DNA of 64,000 nucleotides from Alteromonas lipotrueae (GCF_019249215.1 NZ_JAESDI010000006.1:186001-250000), one strand, 5' to 3'. Positions 1 through 9,185 are shown, numbered from the stretch's first letter. The notes: generated by a model not told the origin, from the sequence alone. Program-made: numbers and translations.

Positions 1-8
1 GGATAATA

Positions 9-1031
9 ATGGTTCGACATAAAAGCGTTAAATCACACCATGTAAGAAGAAGGCTTAATGTAAGTTTGCGCCTTGGAGCTGGGGCATTAAATACAGTGCT
101 AACTAATTCGGTGCGATTGAGTGAATGGTTATTAAGCCTATTACTATTAAGTACAGCGACCGCTGTATACGCTGATGTCGATATAAGTAGCCAAGGCGAA
201 AGCAATATTGCAACCTTAAGCCAAAACGTAACCTTAAGCCAAAACGTAACCTTGAGCTCGGGTGCCAATGGGGTACTGGACAAGCCTGGCTGCACCGTTA
301 AAAACGATTCAAATGTTAATGTAAAAGGCGCAGTGCTGTTAATTCACGGTTGGGCAGGGCAAAAAGACGAAGTAGGCGACTTATATAAAGATTTGGCTCA
401 TCAGTTAAGTACGCATTGCATAGCCTCTGTTAGATTTGATGTTCGAGGTGAAGCTGAGCGTGAAGCAAGTAACTATACGTTGTCGAGTACCTTTAAAAGC
501 CGCGTAGAAGATGCTCAGGCTGGGCTAGATTACTTGCAAGCGCAATACCCTAGTACACGACTGGTAGTGGTAGGGTTTAGTTTAGGGGGCGCGACAGCTA
601 TGGAGTTGGTCAGTACGCACCCTAAAGTTTTCGATGGTATGGTGTTATGGTCCACAGCGCTAAACCCAAATGAAATAGTCACGAATGCGCAGAACTATAA
701 AGAAGTTCGACAAGCGTTAGAAGAGGGGCAGAGCACGTTAAAAAGCTGGGTTGATTTGACCCTGACCCGCAAGCACGTAGTGGGAATGTTAGGTTACAAC
801 CCTATTCGAAACTTAGGTGATTTTGAAGGGGAGTTATTAGCGATAAGAGGCTCGAACGACTATTTACCTGCCCATGAAAAAGTCATTTTTGAGGCGAGTA
901 ATGCGGTTCGTGAAGATGCCTATTACCTAGGTGGCGCCGATCATATATTCAACGTTTATGAGCCTGATACGAGCAAAAAAGAAGAAGTGCTGACTTTATC
1001 AGTTAACTGGATCAAGCAGCTACTTAATTAA
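9..1031 (+). CDS. Exported alpha/beta hydrolase
   Basis: Alpha/beta-hydrolase fold enzyme, probably an esterase or peptidase-like hydrolase of unknown substrate. The nucleophile elbow GFSLGG (Ser near residue 191) is clear, with a plausible acid in RGSNDYLPA and the catalytic His in GGADHIF near the C-terminus, so the triad looks complete. A hydrophobic stretch around residues 38-55 followed by AVYADVD suggests an export signal with an unusually long N-terminal extension; the true start may be further in. Residues about 68-80 hold a short tandem repeat (TLSQNV twice). It stands alone on this strand, convergent with the GGDEF-EAL gene. The family assignment is secure; substrate and physiological role cannot be read from the sequence. 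Confidence 0.75.
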   Translation: MVRHKSVKSHHVRRRLNVSLRLGAGALNTVLTNSVRLSEWLLSLLLLSTATAVYADVDISSQGESNIATLSQNVTLSQNVTLSSGANGVLDKPGCTVKNDSNVNVKGAVLLIHGWAGQKDEVGDLYKDLAHQLSTHCIASVRFDVRGEAEREASNYTLSSTFKSRVEDAQAGLDYLQAQYPSTRLVVVGFSLGGATAMELVSTHPKVFDGMVLWSTALNPNEIVTNAQNYKEVRQALEEGQSTLKSWVDLTLTRKHVVGMLGYNPIRNLGDFEGELLAIRGSNDYLPAHEKVIFEASNAVREDAYYLGGADHIFNVYEPDTSKKEEVLTLSVNWIKQLLN

Positions 1032-1039
1032 TGAAAGTT

Positions 1040-1062
1040 GTTTTTCAGACAAAGGCTGAAAA
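1040..1062. terminator. Weak hairpin between convergent genes
   Basis: GTTTTTCAG and CTGAAAAC are inverted around a 6-base loop in the short gap between the convergent hydrolase and GGDEF-EAL genes. A shared transcription terminator is possible, but the stem is AT-rich and short. Confidence 0.3.
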
Positions 1063-1087
1063 CACAGTGCAGGAAAAAGCCGCCATG

Positions 1088-2896
1088 TTAAGTGTTACGG
1101 TTTAACAAAAATTCTATTAACGCGTTTTCAGGCAATGGTGTAGACCAGAAATAACCTTGCCCAATGTCGCAGCCAAGTGACAGGAGCTTTTGCAAGGTTT
1201 CTTCATCTTCAATCCCTTCCGCAACCGTCTTCAAGCCTAAACTGGCTGCCATATTGATAATCGCGCCTACCAGAGACTCATCGTGCTCAGAGAAACATAA
1301 CGGGATAATAAAAGATCTATCTACTTTCAGCTTGGAGGCGTTAAAATTTCGAAGATAACCCAAGTTAGAATAACCAGTTCCAAAGTCATCAATGGCAATG
1401 GTAATGCCAAGCTCACTCAGTGACGCGAGCTGCTTTTGTATTTGCTCGGTTTCGTCAATCAATAAGGATTCGGTAAGCTCTAGTTCTAAGGCTTCAGGAG
1501 GTAAACTTGCTTCATACAATGCACTTTCTATAGTGCGTTGAATCTGGCCGTCTTTAAATTGCATCACCGATAAATTCACTGCCATGCGTATGTCATGATG
1601 ACCTTGCTGGCGCAATTTGGCACAAAATTGGGTGGCTTGACGTATTACCCAGCTACCTAGTTCATTAATTAAGCCGCTACCTTCTGCCAAGGGGATGAAT
1701 AGGTCCGGTGGGATCATACTGCCATCAGGTTGAGGCCAGCGTAATAGTGCTTCTAAGGTGTCAACTTTGCCACTTTTTAAATCTACAATGGGCTGGTAGT
1801 GCAGTTCGAATTGCTGTTCACTCAGCGCGGGGCGCAAGAGCTGTAGCATTTTAAACTTGTTTTCGCTGGCTTTGTCTAAGCTCTCATTGTAATGGTGATA
1901 GGTATTGCGGCCATCTTGTTTCGCTTTGTACATGGCGATATCGGCTTTACGGCACAACTGCTTAAAATCAGTGCCATCTCTAGGTGCGCTAGCTGTACCT
2001 AAAGAGGCTGAAACCGTTACCTGGGTTTGAAATATATCGAAAACAGATGCGCACTGCTCAATCAGAGAATTAGCGAGGGACGTCAATTCATTAGTTTGAG
2101 GGGTGATTGGGGCAATAACCAGAAATTCGTCACCGCCGAAGCGGATGAGATATTGTTTTGGCGACAAGATTGCAGTTAGCTGTTGGGTAAGTAGTTTAAG
2201 CAATTGATCGCCAGCTGCATGGCCTAAGGCATCGTTAATAGGCTTGAAATTATCTAAATCAATAAACAGAATTGCTAATGACAGCCCATTTTCTTCACAC
2301 TCGCTTAGCGATAAGTTAAATAGGGTTTCACCATAAAGCCGGTTAGGTAAGTTTGTTAGGCTATCGTGGTGCGCTAAATGCTGAATTTGCGTGCGACTTT
2401 GGGCCACTTTTATATTTTCTCGCTGCAGAGATGTCATCAGATTTTTGATATCACGAACTAAAATGTAAACACTAAAACCCGTGACGATAAATATTACTAA
2501 TGTAAAAATTAAATGCTCCCAGCTAAGCGACGGGATATTGGGGCTAATAACGCCTTGAAGTGATAACCCGACAATCAGAACACATTGCAAAATAACGAAA
2601 GAAAGTAGCGTTAAAAACAAGCCTACACCGCCTAAAATAGCAGCGAAAATTATCAGGGTGGGGTAACCCAAAATAGCTAGGTCGAATAACCCTGCACCGG
2701 TTGCCGCTAGCGCGAACAACATGGAAGACAATGACACCAGCAGGGTAGAAGCCGAGGCAAGTACTTTATGTTTATAAGCGAATACAAACGCAGCAATTAG
2801 GCAGGTAAGGCCGGCGGCAATAATGAAAAAGGTAATGTTTCGAGCCACAGAAAGAGAAGCCACTAGCCCGAGGGCAGACACTCCACAAATTTGCAT
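1088..2896 (-). CDS. Membrane-bound GGDEF-EAL cyclic-di-GMP enzyme
   Basis: Dual-domain cyclic-di-GMP turnover protein of the inner membrane. The first ~150 residues contain about six hydrophobic segments and no recognisable periplasmic sensor domain. A GGDEF domain follows with the intact motif RFGGDEF near residue 255, then an EAL domain with EALLRW near 380, DDFGTGYSN near 500 and the late AEGIED and GQGYFWSTPLP motifs. Both active sites look complete, so it could act as cyclase, phosphodiesterase or both. No RxxD inhibitory site is visible at the usual spot five residues before GGDEF, so product inhibition through that site is not expected. It is transcribed alone. Domain identity is certain; net activity is not. 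Confidence 0.93.
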   Translation of the reverse strand: MQICGVSALGLVASLSVARNITFFIIAAGLTCLIAAFVFAYKHKVLASASTLLVSLSSMLFALAATGAGLFDLAILGYPTLIIFAAILGGVGLFLTLLSFVILQCVLIVGLSLQGVISPNIPSLSWEHLIFTLVIFIVTGFSVYILVRDIKNLMTSLQRENIKVAQSRTQIQHLAHHDSLTNLPNRLYGETLFNLSLSECEENGLSLAILFIDLDNFKPINDALGHAAGDQLLKLLTQQLTAILSPKQYLIRFGGDEFLVIAPITPQTNELTSLANSLIEQCASVFDIFQTQVTVSASLGTASAPRDGTDFKQLCRKADIAMYKAKQDGRNTYHHYNESLDKASENKFKMLQLLRPALSEQQFELHYQPIVDLKSGKVDTLEALLRWPQPDGSMIPPDLFIPLAEGSGLINELGSWVIRQATQFCAKLRQQGHHDIRMAVNLSVMQFKDGQIQRTIESALYEASLPPEALELELTESLLIDETEQIQKQLASLSELGITIAIDDFGTGYSNLGYLRNFNASKLKVDRSFIIPLCFSEHDESLVGAIINMAASLGLKTVAEGIEDEETLQKLLSLGCDIGQGYFWSTPLPENALIEFLLNRNT

Positions 2897-3320
2897 GAGT
2901 CTACGGCGACGTATTTGATTAAACGCGTCTTTATCTATGGTTAACGCAGAGTTAGAAATTGTGAGCTCTTTCTAGTGACTAAAGGCCTTGGGATATGTAT
3001 TTATAATAGCTCACTTTTCCGGTGAGGTAGATTAATTCCAGCGCTTGTATTAATACCTTGAGCTGCCTCCCGATACTTATGCACAACGTCGGAATGTGCT
3101 ATAGATGGTGTTAAACCATTTCTTGCTCATTTACTCACTCTCTCTCAGTTCAATATATTAGCCACTTCTTTTGACACTTTTTCATACTCAATTGATTCGA
3201 TAAAGCCTATCGAGAACGTTTTAGGCGTATTCAGAAACTTGTTTTTTCCTTTTCCGACCGAAACCGAGCACCGTCATATTGCCCTTACTACCGAACTTTT
3301 AGCGCACTTAAAACCAAGAA

Positions 3321-3557
3321 GGGGTGAGTGTTCCTGACGAGGTTCCTTTGTGAGGTTTTGATGATATTCCCATGACAGCGTTTTTTAAAGTACCTGTTAC
3401 GGTAGTAAAGCAAGAGCCTTACATTATAGGAAAAGAAGCTGCACAACTGCTTCTTGAATTGATAGAAGATAAAGACAAGCATTCACAAAAAATTATGATT
3501 TCCTGCTCAGTAACGCAAAGAGACTCTTGCGCTAGCCCGAAGAGAAAAGGGGGGTAG
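3321..3557 (+). pseudogene. Remnant of a LacI-family regulator
   Basis: Reading in the frame of position 3330 gives VPDEVPL, a TGA stop at 3351-3353, then GFDDIPMTAFF, VPVTVVKQ and IGKEAAQLLLELIED, ending near RDSC. This is the conserved C-terminal part of LacI-type sugar-binding regulators (consensus VPxDVxVxGFDD, PLTTVxQP, GxxAxxLLLxxI, RxSC) with a stop exactly where Val or Ile normally precedes GFDD. No intact N-terminal helix-turn-helix or sugar-binding core is readable upstream, although the frame through about 3180-3330 stays open for a while and may hold degraded sequence. I read it as a dead regulator gene, not a short real protein starting at 3372. Confidence 0.72.
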
Positions 3558-3623
3558 TAAACGCGAGAGGAATAGGTGAATTTTGCTGTGGGGCGTAGGG
3601 TTTACTTGATACTTAATGGCAAA

Positions 3624-3658
3624 TAAAAAAAGCGCTTTCAATATGATTAAAAGCGCTC
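3624..3658 (-). terminator. Rho-independent terminator of the PstS-like gene
   Basis: AGCGCTTT and AAAGCGCT form a stem around an AT-rich loop. On the minus strand it is followed by a run of seven U, directly after the stop of the small periplasmic protein gene. Confidence 0.8.
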
Positions 3659-3679
3659 TTGTTGCAAAATTTTATCTAG

Positions 3680-4096
3680 TTAGAAGCTACCGACTACGGT
3701 GACAGAGTCATTCGCTAAACTCTCATCCACAAAGCCAATAGTGTTTGGATTATCAGCAACAAGTTGCAGCATTTCTTCTTGTGTAGATACCTCTTCCGGG
3801 GGCGTTCCTTGGCCAGTAAAAACTAATTTAGACCAAAACGCAGAGTATTGGCTCTCTGATTTACCTAGCACGCCAGTATTAAAGGCACCACGAACGTCAT
3901 TACCTTGTTCAAATGTTAAAGGAAGTGCTTTGCTTCCGTCAGGAAATGCTTTCATTTTGCCAAGATAGATTCTTTTGACGGATTCGGCATCAATACCCGA
4001 ACTATTTTTTGCACTAACGATAATTACGTTTGCTGCACTTACAGGAAGTGCACACATTAAACTAAGTAATAGGACCGCTTTCGCTTTCATTTTCAT
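3680..4096 (-). CDS. Small PstS-like periplasmic substrate-binding protein
   Basis: A 138-residue protein with a cleavable signal peptide (hydrophobic to about residue 21, ending VSAAN). The mature part matches the short phosphate-ABC-type substrate-binding-like proteins common in Vibrio, Shewanella and Alteromonas: a strand IIVSAKNSS, then IYLGKMKAFPDG, and an FWSKLVFTG motif, with a late NTIGFVD segment. It is about half the length of a true PstS, and no permease or ATPase gene is near. It may be a periplasmic ligand sensor or a cell-envelope accessory protein. It is monocistronic, with its own terminator and a long upstream region. Family assignment is good; ligand unknown. Confidence 0.75.
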   Translation of the reverse strand: MKMKAKAVLLLSLMCALPVSAANVIIVSAKNSSGIDAESVKRIYLGKMKAFPDGSKALPLTFEQGNDVRGAFNTGVLGKSESQYSAFWSKLVFTGQGTPPEEVSTQEEMLQLVADNPNTIGFVDESLANDSVTVVGSF

Positions 4097-4635
4097 TATT
4101 CCTTAAAATACTAAATCTAAAGATACTGCTATTGCAGGGGGCGATTGCTCTATCGTAAGGCGTTAGTCGATAGCGCCGTTGCGTCTGTGTCGTCGAATCC
4201 AGCATGTATCCTGCTAGGCGCGATAATTACGTATTAATTCTTCGAACTTAGAATAGTATAAGTTCAGTATATTAGCAGTGAAAGCTTATGCAAAATGTTA
4301 AATCCTCCATACTGAACGTTAATGTGCCTACTTTTACCTTTTACCTTTAAAAAATAAACAAAGATGCAGACTTCCACTACGACATACCCAGAATAAATAC
4401 CTAAAACCGAATACCTCACATAATTACCTGAGTGTTATTATGGAGATATGAGCCTTAATACCATAATAGGTGAAGTTTTCGGGAACTTCCATTAATGACA
4501 AGCTAAGCGTGTGCCCAATAGGTTTATGGATTGGTGTATTATCAATATAGCGTATGTGGAAAGGATGCTTGTTGTTGCCACAGATGTTTAAATTTAGCAT
4601 CGCCAGGAACGAGTTGATTCATAAAGTGGGCAGAT
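4097..4635. other. 539-base divergent intergenic region, partly structured
   Basis: No coding frame is supported. On the side of the PstS-like gene, GC-richer sequence (about 4135-4230) contains nested inverted repeats such as CTATCG...CGATAG and AGCA...TGCT, which could form a structured 5' leader for the minus-strand gene. The rest is AT-rich and probably carries the promoters of the two divergent genes. No known riboswitch class was recognised. Confidence 0.4.
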
Positions 4636-4887
4636 ATGGCAAAACCAAACAAAAAGGGGCCAGTTCGAACAGTGCAAATAGCCTGCGCGAAATGTAAAAC
4701 CCCCATTTTTAAATACCGTAAAGGTGGTAAAGGAGCATTAGTAAAGTGTTTTAAGGAGCGTATTGTTGAAAACTATACCACCACACCTTGCCAATGCCCG
4801 GGCTGCGAGCAGTCTTTTGCTCGAGAAGCTCTCGTGCGGGGCGCTCCTGCTTATAAAATAATTGGCGGCAAAGTGACTATGAAATAG
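4636..4887 (+). CDS. Small zinc-ribbon-like protein of unknown function
   Basis: An 83-residue basic cytoplasmic protein. It carries CAKC near residue 18 and a second cluster CQCPGC near residue 53, the spacing of a four-cysteine zinc ribbon. There is no signal peptide or membrane segment. A positively charged stretch between the cysteine pairs could contact nucleic acid, but this is inference. It has no operon partner and is convergent with the efflux adaptor gene 11 bases away. It looks like a conserved hypothetical; no specific function is claimed. Confidence 0.65.
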   Translation: MAKPNKKGPVRTVQIACAKCKTPIFKYRKGGKGALVKCFKERIVENYTTTPCQCPGCEQSFAREALVRGAPAYKIIGGKVTMK

Positions 4888-4898
4888 TAAAACTCGCG

Positions 4899-5939
4899 TT
4901 ATTTGCCAACGCTAGTTTCTATGGTTGTAACTACCGACATGCCCACCCGTAAATCTTCAATATGTTCTTGTGTCCCGTCTAAACCAATGCGTATGGGGAG
5001 GCGCTGAACAATCTTTGTGAAATTTCCTGTCGCATTGTGTGGGGCAACTGCAGAATAACTGACATTACTTGCTGGTCCTAAGCTGGCTACCTTACCCTTC
5101 AGGGTGATACCCGGTAAGGCATCGACTTCAACGTTTACGGTTTGGCCCGCTTTAATATGTGCCAATTGCGTTTCTCGGTAGTTTGCCGTGATATATAAAG
5201 TATTACTAGGGACGACTACCATCAAAGGTTCCCCTGTATTTATGTACTCACCAACCCGCGCTAGTTTCTTCCCAATGATACCGTCTATAGGGGCATAAAA
5301 CTTTGTGTAGGACAGTTTAAGCGTTTGAGTGTCAAGGTTTGCTTCGGCAAGTTCAAGCGCAGCTCTGGCTGCATCCAAACTTGCTTTAAGTACCTGGGTT
5401 TGCTGCTGTGTAAAGGTTAGTTCTGCTTTACTTTTCGCTACGTTAGCCTGAGCAATAGTAAGTTGAGCATCCGCTTGTTGTAGTGCTTGCTTACTACCTG
5501 AACCATCTTGGGCGAGGTTGCTGAAACGAGTTTGATTCGCTTTTGCTAAGGCGAGCGCGGCTTTACTCGCTTTATACGTTGCCTCTGCTTGTTCAATCTT
5601 TGTGTGTTGTTGAGATAATTTCGCTTTAATACTCGCGAGGTTCGCATTAGCACTATGGGCTTTCGCTTTGCTAGCGGCAACGGCAAGCTTAACGTCATCA
5701 TCTTCAATTAAAACCATTAGGTCACCTTGTTTGACCTGCTGGTGTTCCTCGACTAAAACGGCTTTAACCGTACCTGATAACTTTGCTCCCACCGAACTGA
5801 AGTCGGCTTCTATGTAAGCGTCGTTTGTGGTTTGGAAGGCGCTGTTAGATTCTGGTTCATTTAAATAAACTACAGTGCCCACTGCTAAGACGACAAGTAC
5901 GCTAGCGATAGTCAATTTGATAGGGCGGGGTAATGCCAT
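4899..5939 (-). CDS. HlyD/EmrA-type efflux adaptor (membrane fusion protein)
   Basis: Periplasmic adaptor linking the inner-membrane MFS pump to the outer membrane factor. One N-terminal membrane anchor (residues about 8-26) precedes the split biotinyl-lipoyl half-motifs (GAKLSGTVKAVLVEEHQ and YAPIDGIIGKKLARVGEYI). Between them is a long Ala/Lys/Gln-rich coiled-coil hairpin (about residues 80-205), and a beta-barrel domain follows. The length of 346 residues is normal for the EmrA class. It is the last gene of the three-gene operon, 25 bases after the pump gene. The operon suggests export of toxic organic compounds; substrates are not predictable. Confidence 0.9.
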   Translation of the reverse strand: MALPRPIKLTIASVLVVLAVGTVVYLNEPESNSAFQTTNDAYIEADFSSVGAKLSGTVKAVLVEEHQQVKQGDLMVLIEDDDVKLAVAASKAKAHSANANLASIKAKLSQQHTKIEQAEATYKASKAALALAKANQTRFSNLAQDGSGSKQALQQADAQLTIAQANVAKSKAELTFTQQQTQVLKASLDAARAALELAEANLDTQTLKLSYTKFYAPIDGIIGKKLARVGEYINTGEPLMVVVPSNTLYITANYRETQLAHIKAGQTVNVEVDALPGITLKGKVASLGPASNVSYSAVAPHNATGNFTKIVQRLPIRIGLDGTQEHIEDLRVGMSVVTTIETSVGK

Positions 5940-5964
5940 AATTTGTTATCCTTGCTAAAAATGA

Positions 5965-7464
5965 TTAATTGGTTACAGGTGAGCTGGGCGCTGGCACGTG
6001 AGTCATACTGAGCACGATGGGGATCAGCAGGCATGCAAGCACACCAAATAGACGGTAAATATCGGCTATTGATAGAGTAAGCGATTGCTGAGCGAAAACG
6101 TGTGACAACTCTGCAGGGTTCAGTATGGGTAAATATGAACTTGATGTTGACGCGTGCCCGATAAGCGTATCTGTATGCAAACTGCCGCGCTGCGTCAAAA
6201 GGTGGCCTACTAATGCGCCGCCTAACAATGTTCCTAATACCCGCAACGTATTGATAATACCTGAGAAGTAAGGGCCTTCGTGTGGTTGAACCACGCTTGT
6301 CATCAGAAACAGCATAGACACCACCGCCATAGGTTGCCCAATGGCTTGCAAAACTTGCGTTACTAAAAATTGATCACGGTTCCAGCTGCTGGTAATACCG
6401 GCACCTATGAAACACGCGATACCAATAGTTAATAAACCTATGGCGAACACAACACGTGCATCAACCCACTTTTTATATAGCAGTATGGCTACCACAGAAC
6501 CCAACACTAGCTGAGGCAGGGCGATGATCAGTGCAAGTTGAGACGATTGGAGTACTCGATAATCTTGTACTGCAGTTAAAAAGTTCATGGGTAGTACCGT
6601 CGCTGACATGAACACAATTAGTATTAGAGTAAAGATGAGCGATCCTAACCCTAAATTTCTGCGTCCGAGTAGTCGCAAACTTATAAAGGGAGTAGGGTGG
6701 TACCACTCAGTAATAAGATAAAGAGCGAGCAAAGCGCCCCCATTTATTGATGCTAGGGTGATTAAGGTGGAATTGAACCAGTCTAAACGTTCCCCTTGTG
6801 TAAGAGCGATAGTTAGCAGCGCCATGCCAATTACGCCTAAGCCCATGCCTAGCCAATTCCCTTCTTTAAATCGCGCATACTTGGTGGCTTCCTTCGGTGC
6901 CCCCCAACGTACCAACGCAATAGCCACAAAACACAGCGGGATAACTTGCCAATATATAAGGCGCCAATTGTTTACCTCATCAGTCCATTGTCCGGTTAAC
7001 CAAATAGCAATATTAGGCGAAAATGTCGCTGTCATGGCGTATAGCGCTAGCCCATGCAAACGTATATGCAGCGGCAATGCTTTTAACGCCATCATCATCA
7101 ATAGTGGAACAAGAGCCCCACTGGCTACGCCTTGAACGAACCTGAGCGCGATAACCAGTGATAAGTCATTGACGAAGGGCAAGGTAAGCGCAATCAATGC
7201 GATAATTATCACCATGTAGGTGTGAAAACGACGAACCGAAAAGGTAATGGCAAACCATGTCGCAAAGGGGGTAATGAGTATTTCCCCTGCTAAATAGCTG
7301 GTGGTTATCCATGAGCCACCATCTACCCCAAAGCCAAGCGCGCCACGCACGTCCACTAATCCCAAGGTGCCAACTCTGTTGTTAAGACCTGCCATCATCG
7401 CACTGATAAATATACCAAGTAACGCTGCTAGAATTTTGGTGGGTGGTAAAGCAGGTTTACTCAT
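5965..7464 (-). CDS. DHA2-type MFS multidrug efflux pump (EmrB-like)
   Basis: Proton-driven inner-membrane exporter of about 14 transmembrane segments in 499 residues, the expected size for the DHA2 (EmrB/QacA) family. Seen features include RFVQGVASGALVPLL, matching the conserved motif-C region R-x-x-Q-G-x-x-x-G, and WRLIYWQVIPL at the end of the N-terminal half. Translation begins 8 bases inside the preceding outer-membrane-factor gene, implying coupling. With the adaptor downstream and the outer membrane factor upstream it should form a tripartite pump crossing both membranes. Regulation by the divergent TetR gene is likely. Confidence 0.9.
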   Translation of the reverse strand: MSKPALPPTKILAALLGIFISAMMAGLNNRVGTLGLVDVRGALGFGVDGGSWITTSYLAGEILITPFATWFAITFSVRRFHTYMVIIIALIALTLPFVNDLSLVIALRFVQGVASGALVPLLMMMALKALPLHIRLHGLALYAMTATFSPNIAIWLTGQWTDEVNNWRLIYWQVIPLCFVAIALVRWGAPKEATKYARFKEGNWLGMGLGVIGMALLTIALTQGERLDWFNSTLITLASINGGALLALYLITEWYHPTPFISLRLLGRRNLGLGSLIFTLILIVFMSATVLPMNFLTAVQDYRVLQSSQLALIIALPQLVLGSVVAILLYKKWVDARVVFAIGLLTIGIACFIGAGITSSWNRDQFLVTQVLQAIGQPMAVVSMLFLMTSVVQPHEGPYFSGIINTLRVLGTLLGGALVGHLLTQRGSLHTDTLIGHASTSSSYLPILNPAELSHVFAQQSLTLSIADIYRLFGVLACLLIPIVLSMTHVPAPSSPVTN

Positions 7465-8923
7465 CGCTCACCTCTATTGCGTTCCAGCCGCCGCCCAACG
7501 ATTTATATAAAGACACCAAGCTTAAGCTTGTACTGGTCACACTTTCGCTCAGTGCAAGTTGGCTATCGAGCAAATTGCGCTGTGCGGTTAATACATCAAG
7601 ATAGTTTCCCGCTCCTTGTTCAAAACGGCGTTCTGCAAAGTGAAGCGCCTGTTGATAGCCATGGTAGGCTTTTTCAAGGGCATCATGATGGCTTCGCATA
7701 GACGCAAGTCCATCGAGGGCATTGTCTACTTCGTGCCACGCATTTAGTACGGTTTTTCGGTAAGTGATAGCCGCACTTTTTTGAGCTTCTTCGGTTAGTT
7801 CTAAGCGTTTTTCGAGCTTCCCACCTTGGAAAATAGGTAAGTAAATAGCTGGGCCCATACTAAAAAAACTGGCATCCCATGTGGCTAAGTCGCCACTTTC
7901 AAATGACTCGAACCCCGTGCGGCCAACTAAGGTAATGCGCGGATAGAAGTTAGCTTGTGCCACCCCAATATCAGCAGTGGCTTTATGAAGCCTAGCTTGG
8001 GCAGAGAGCACATCAGGGCGTTGTTGCGCTAACTCACTGGGTATGCCAATGGGAATGGTATTAGGTAGCGAAGGTTGGGGCATGGCATCAATAAGCAGTG
8101 CATCGAGTGCGTGCGGCGATTCACCAAGCAAGATAGCAATACTGTTCATTTGCGCATTTCTTTTTGCAATAATTCTGGGGATTTGCGCTTCCACCGTGGC
8201 TAGCTGAGCCTCTGCCATCGACATATCATAGCGCGTAGCAAAACCATTGTTAGCTTGGTTACTAACCAGTTTTAGTTTTTGCGCTGCAATAGCTTTATTG
8301 TGTTGCACAATCTGTAATTGGCTTTGCGTACCTCTAAGTTGTAGATATTGGTGGGCAACTTCGGCCATCAAGCTAACCTTAAAGGCTTCTCGGTCTAGAA
8401 GCGTTGCCTTTAACTCAGCCATAGCACCTTCTTCGGCACGCTTGATATGACCCCACAAGTCGATTTCCCAGCTTGCATCGAAGCCTGTTTGCCAGTAGTT
8501 GTTTCCACTGTCTTTAGCGCCAAGCGCTGCAAATTTACTCTTGTCACTAATATCTTCACGGGTGTAGTCACCAAAAAAAGATACTTGGGGGAGTTTATTG
8601 GCTTTGGTTATTCCTAAGCGTGCTCGGCTTTGCTCAATGCGACTCGCGGTAAGTTGTAAATCCAGATTGGCGTGTTCAGCTCGCGCGGCAAGTTCAGTCA
8701 GGATAGGGTCATTAAATTGCGACCACCATGAAGCGGAAATCATGGTATTAGAGACATTATATTGCTGAACGTAGTCTCTATTATTCTCTATATCCGTTAT
8801 TGAATAAGCTTCTTTAGGAATAGTAAAGGTTGGACCTACTGTGCAACCAGCAAGAAGCGCAATGCCTACAGAAAGAGTCAGACTTTTAAGCCTAAGGGCT
8901 GTTTTGAAGTAGTGGGTGCGCAT
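7457..8923 (-). CDS. NodT/OprM-type outer membrane efflux lipoprotein
   Basis: TolC-like outer membrane channel of the RND/MFS factor family. The signal sequence ends in a lipobox LLAGC (Cys near residue 27), so the mature protein is a lipoprotein. The two internally repeated coiled-coil/beta halves typical of the family are visible: SRIEQSRARLGITKAN and later SAQARLHKATADIGVAQANFYPRITL in the second half. The length of 488 residues is normal. It is the first gene of the efflux operon; a candidate operator lies 47 bases upstream of its start codon. Having the channel gene ahead of the pump and adaptor is common in these cassettes. Confidence 0.92.
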   Translation of the reverse strand: MRTHYFKTALRLKSLTLSVGIALLAGCTVGPTFTIPKEAYSITDIENNRDYVQQYNVSNTMISASWWSQFNDPILTELAARAEHANLDLQLTASRIEQSRARLGITKANKLPQVSFFGDYTREDISDKSKFAALGAKDSGNNYWQTGFDASWEIDLWGHIKRAEEGAMAELKATLLDREAFKVSLMAEVAHQYLQLRGTQSQLQIVQHNKAIAAQKLKLVSNQANNGFATRYDMSMAEAQLATVEAQIPRIIAKRNAQMNSIAILLGESPHALDALLIDAMPQPSLPNTIPIGIPSELAQQRPDVLSAQARLHKATADIGVAQANFYPRITLVGRTGFESFESGDLATWDASFFSMGPAIYLPIFQGGKLEKRLELTEEAQKSAAITYRKTVLNAWHEVDNALDGLASMRSHHDALEKAYHGYQQALHFAERRFEQGAGNYLDVLTAQRNLLDSQLALSESVTSTSLSLVSLYKSLGGGWNAIEVSDE

Positions 8924-8969
8924 AGCAATAGAATCTCTTGGTGTTGGTTATTACAAATCATAAAATCGA

Positions 8970-8990
8970 ACCGAACTTATCGGTACAGTT
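8970..8990. promoter_or_regulatory. Candidate TetR operator, efflux-operon side
   Basis: This 21-base element contains ACCGA-N5-TCGGT and continues to ACAGTT. An almost identical copy lies in inverted orientation at 9110-9130; 18 of 21 positions agree, the three differences being in the middle. It sits 47 bases before the start of the efflux operon, the expected place for a repressor of that operon. Confidence 0.6.
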
Positions 8991-9109
8991 TAAAGTCGAA
9001 AGAAAATCAACTCACTATTTAATAGTGAATCGATTTTCAGGGAATTCGTGGTCTTTTAGACTTAGTGTTATTAATTCTCAGAAAAATTTTTGGGAAGAGA
9101 ATAATATTG

Positions 9110-9130
9110 AACTGTACCGCTCAGTTCGGT
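9110..9130. promoter_or_regulatory. Candidate TetR operator, regulator side
   Basis: Inverted copy of the element at 8970-8990, about 56 bases upstream of the tetR-type start codon. Paired sites in the divergent region suggest that the TetR protein controls both the pump operon and itself. Confidence 0.6.
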
Positions 9131-9185
9131 ACTATAAGGTTGAATTGAAGAATTGTCAATAACGCTTAGGGTTGGGTAGTGCACA

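Noticed and set aside
3372-3557. A 61-codon protein gene starting at ATG 3372
   Set aside because: The ATG is an internal Met codon of a LacI C-terminal region; the frame continues upstream through GFDDIP to a stop, so it is a remnant and not a new gene.
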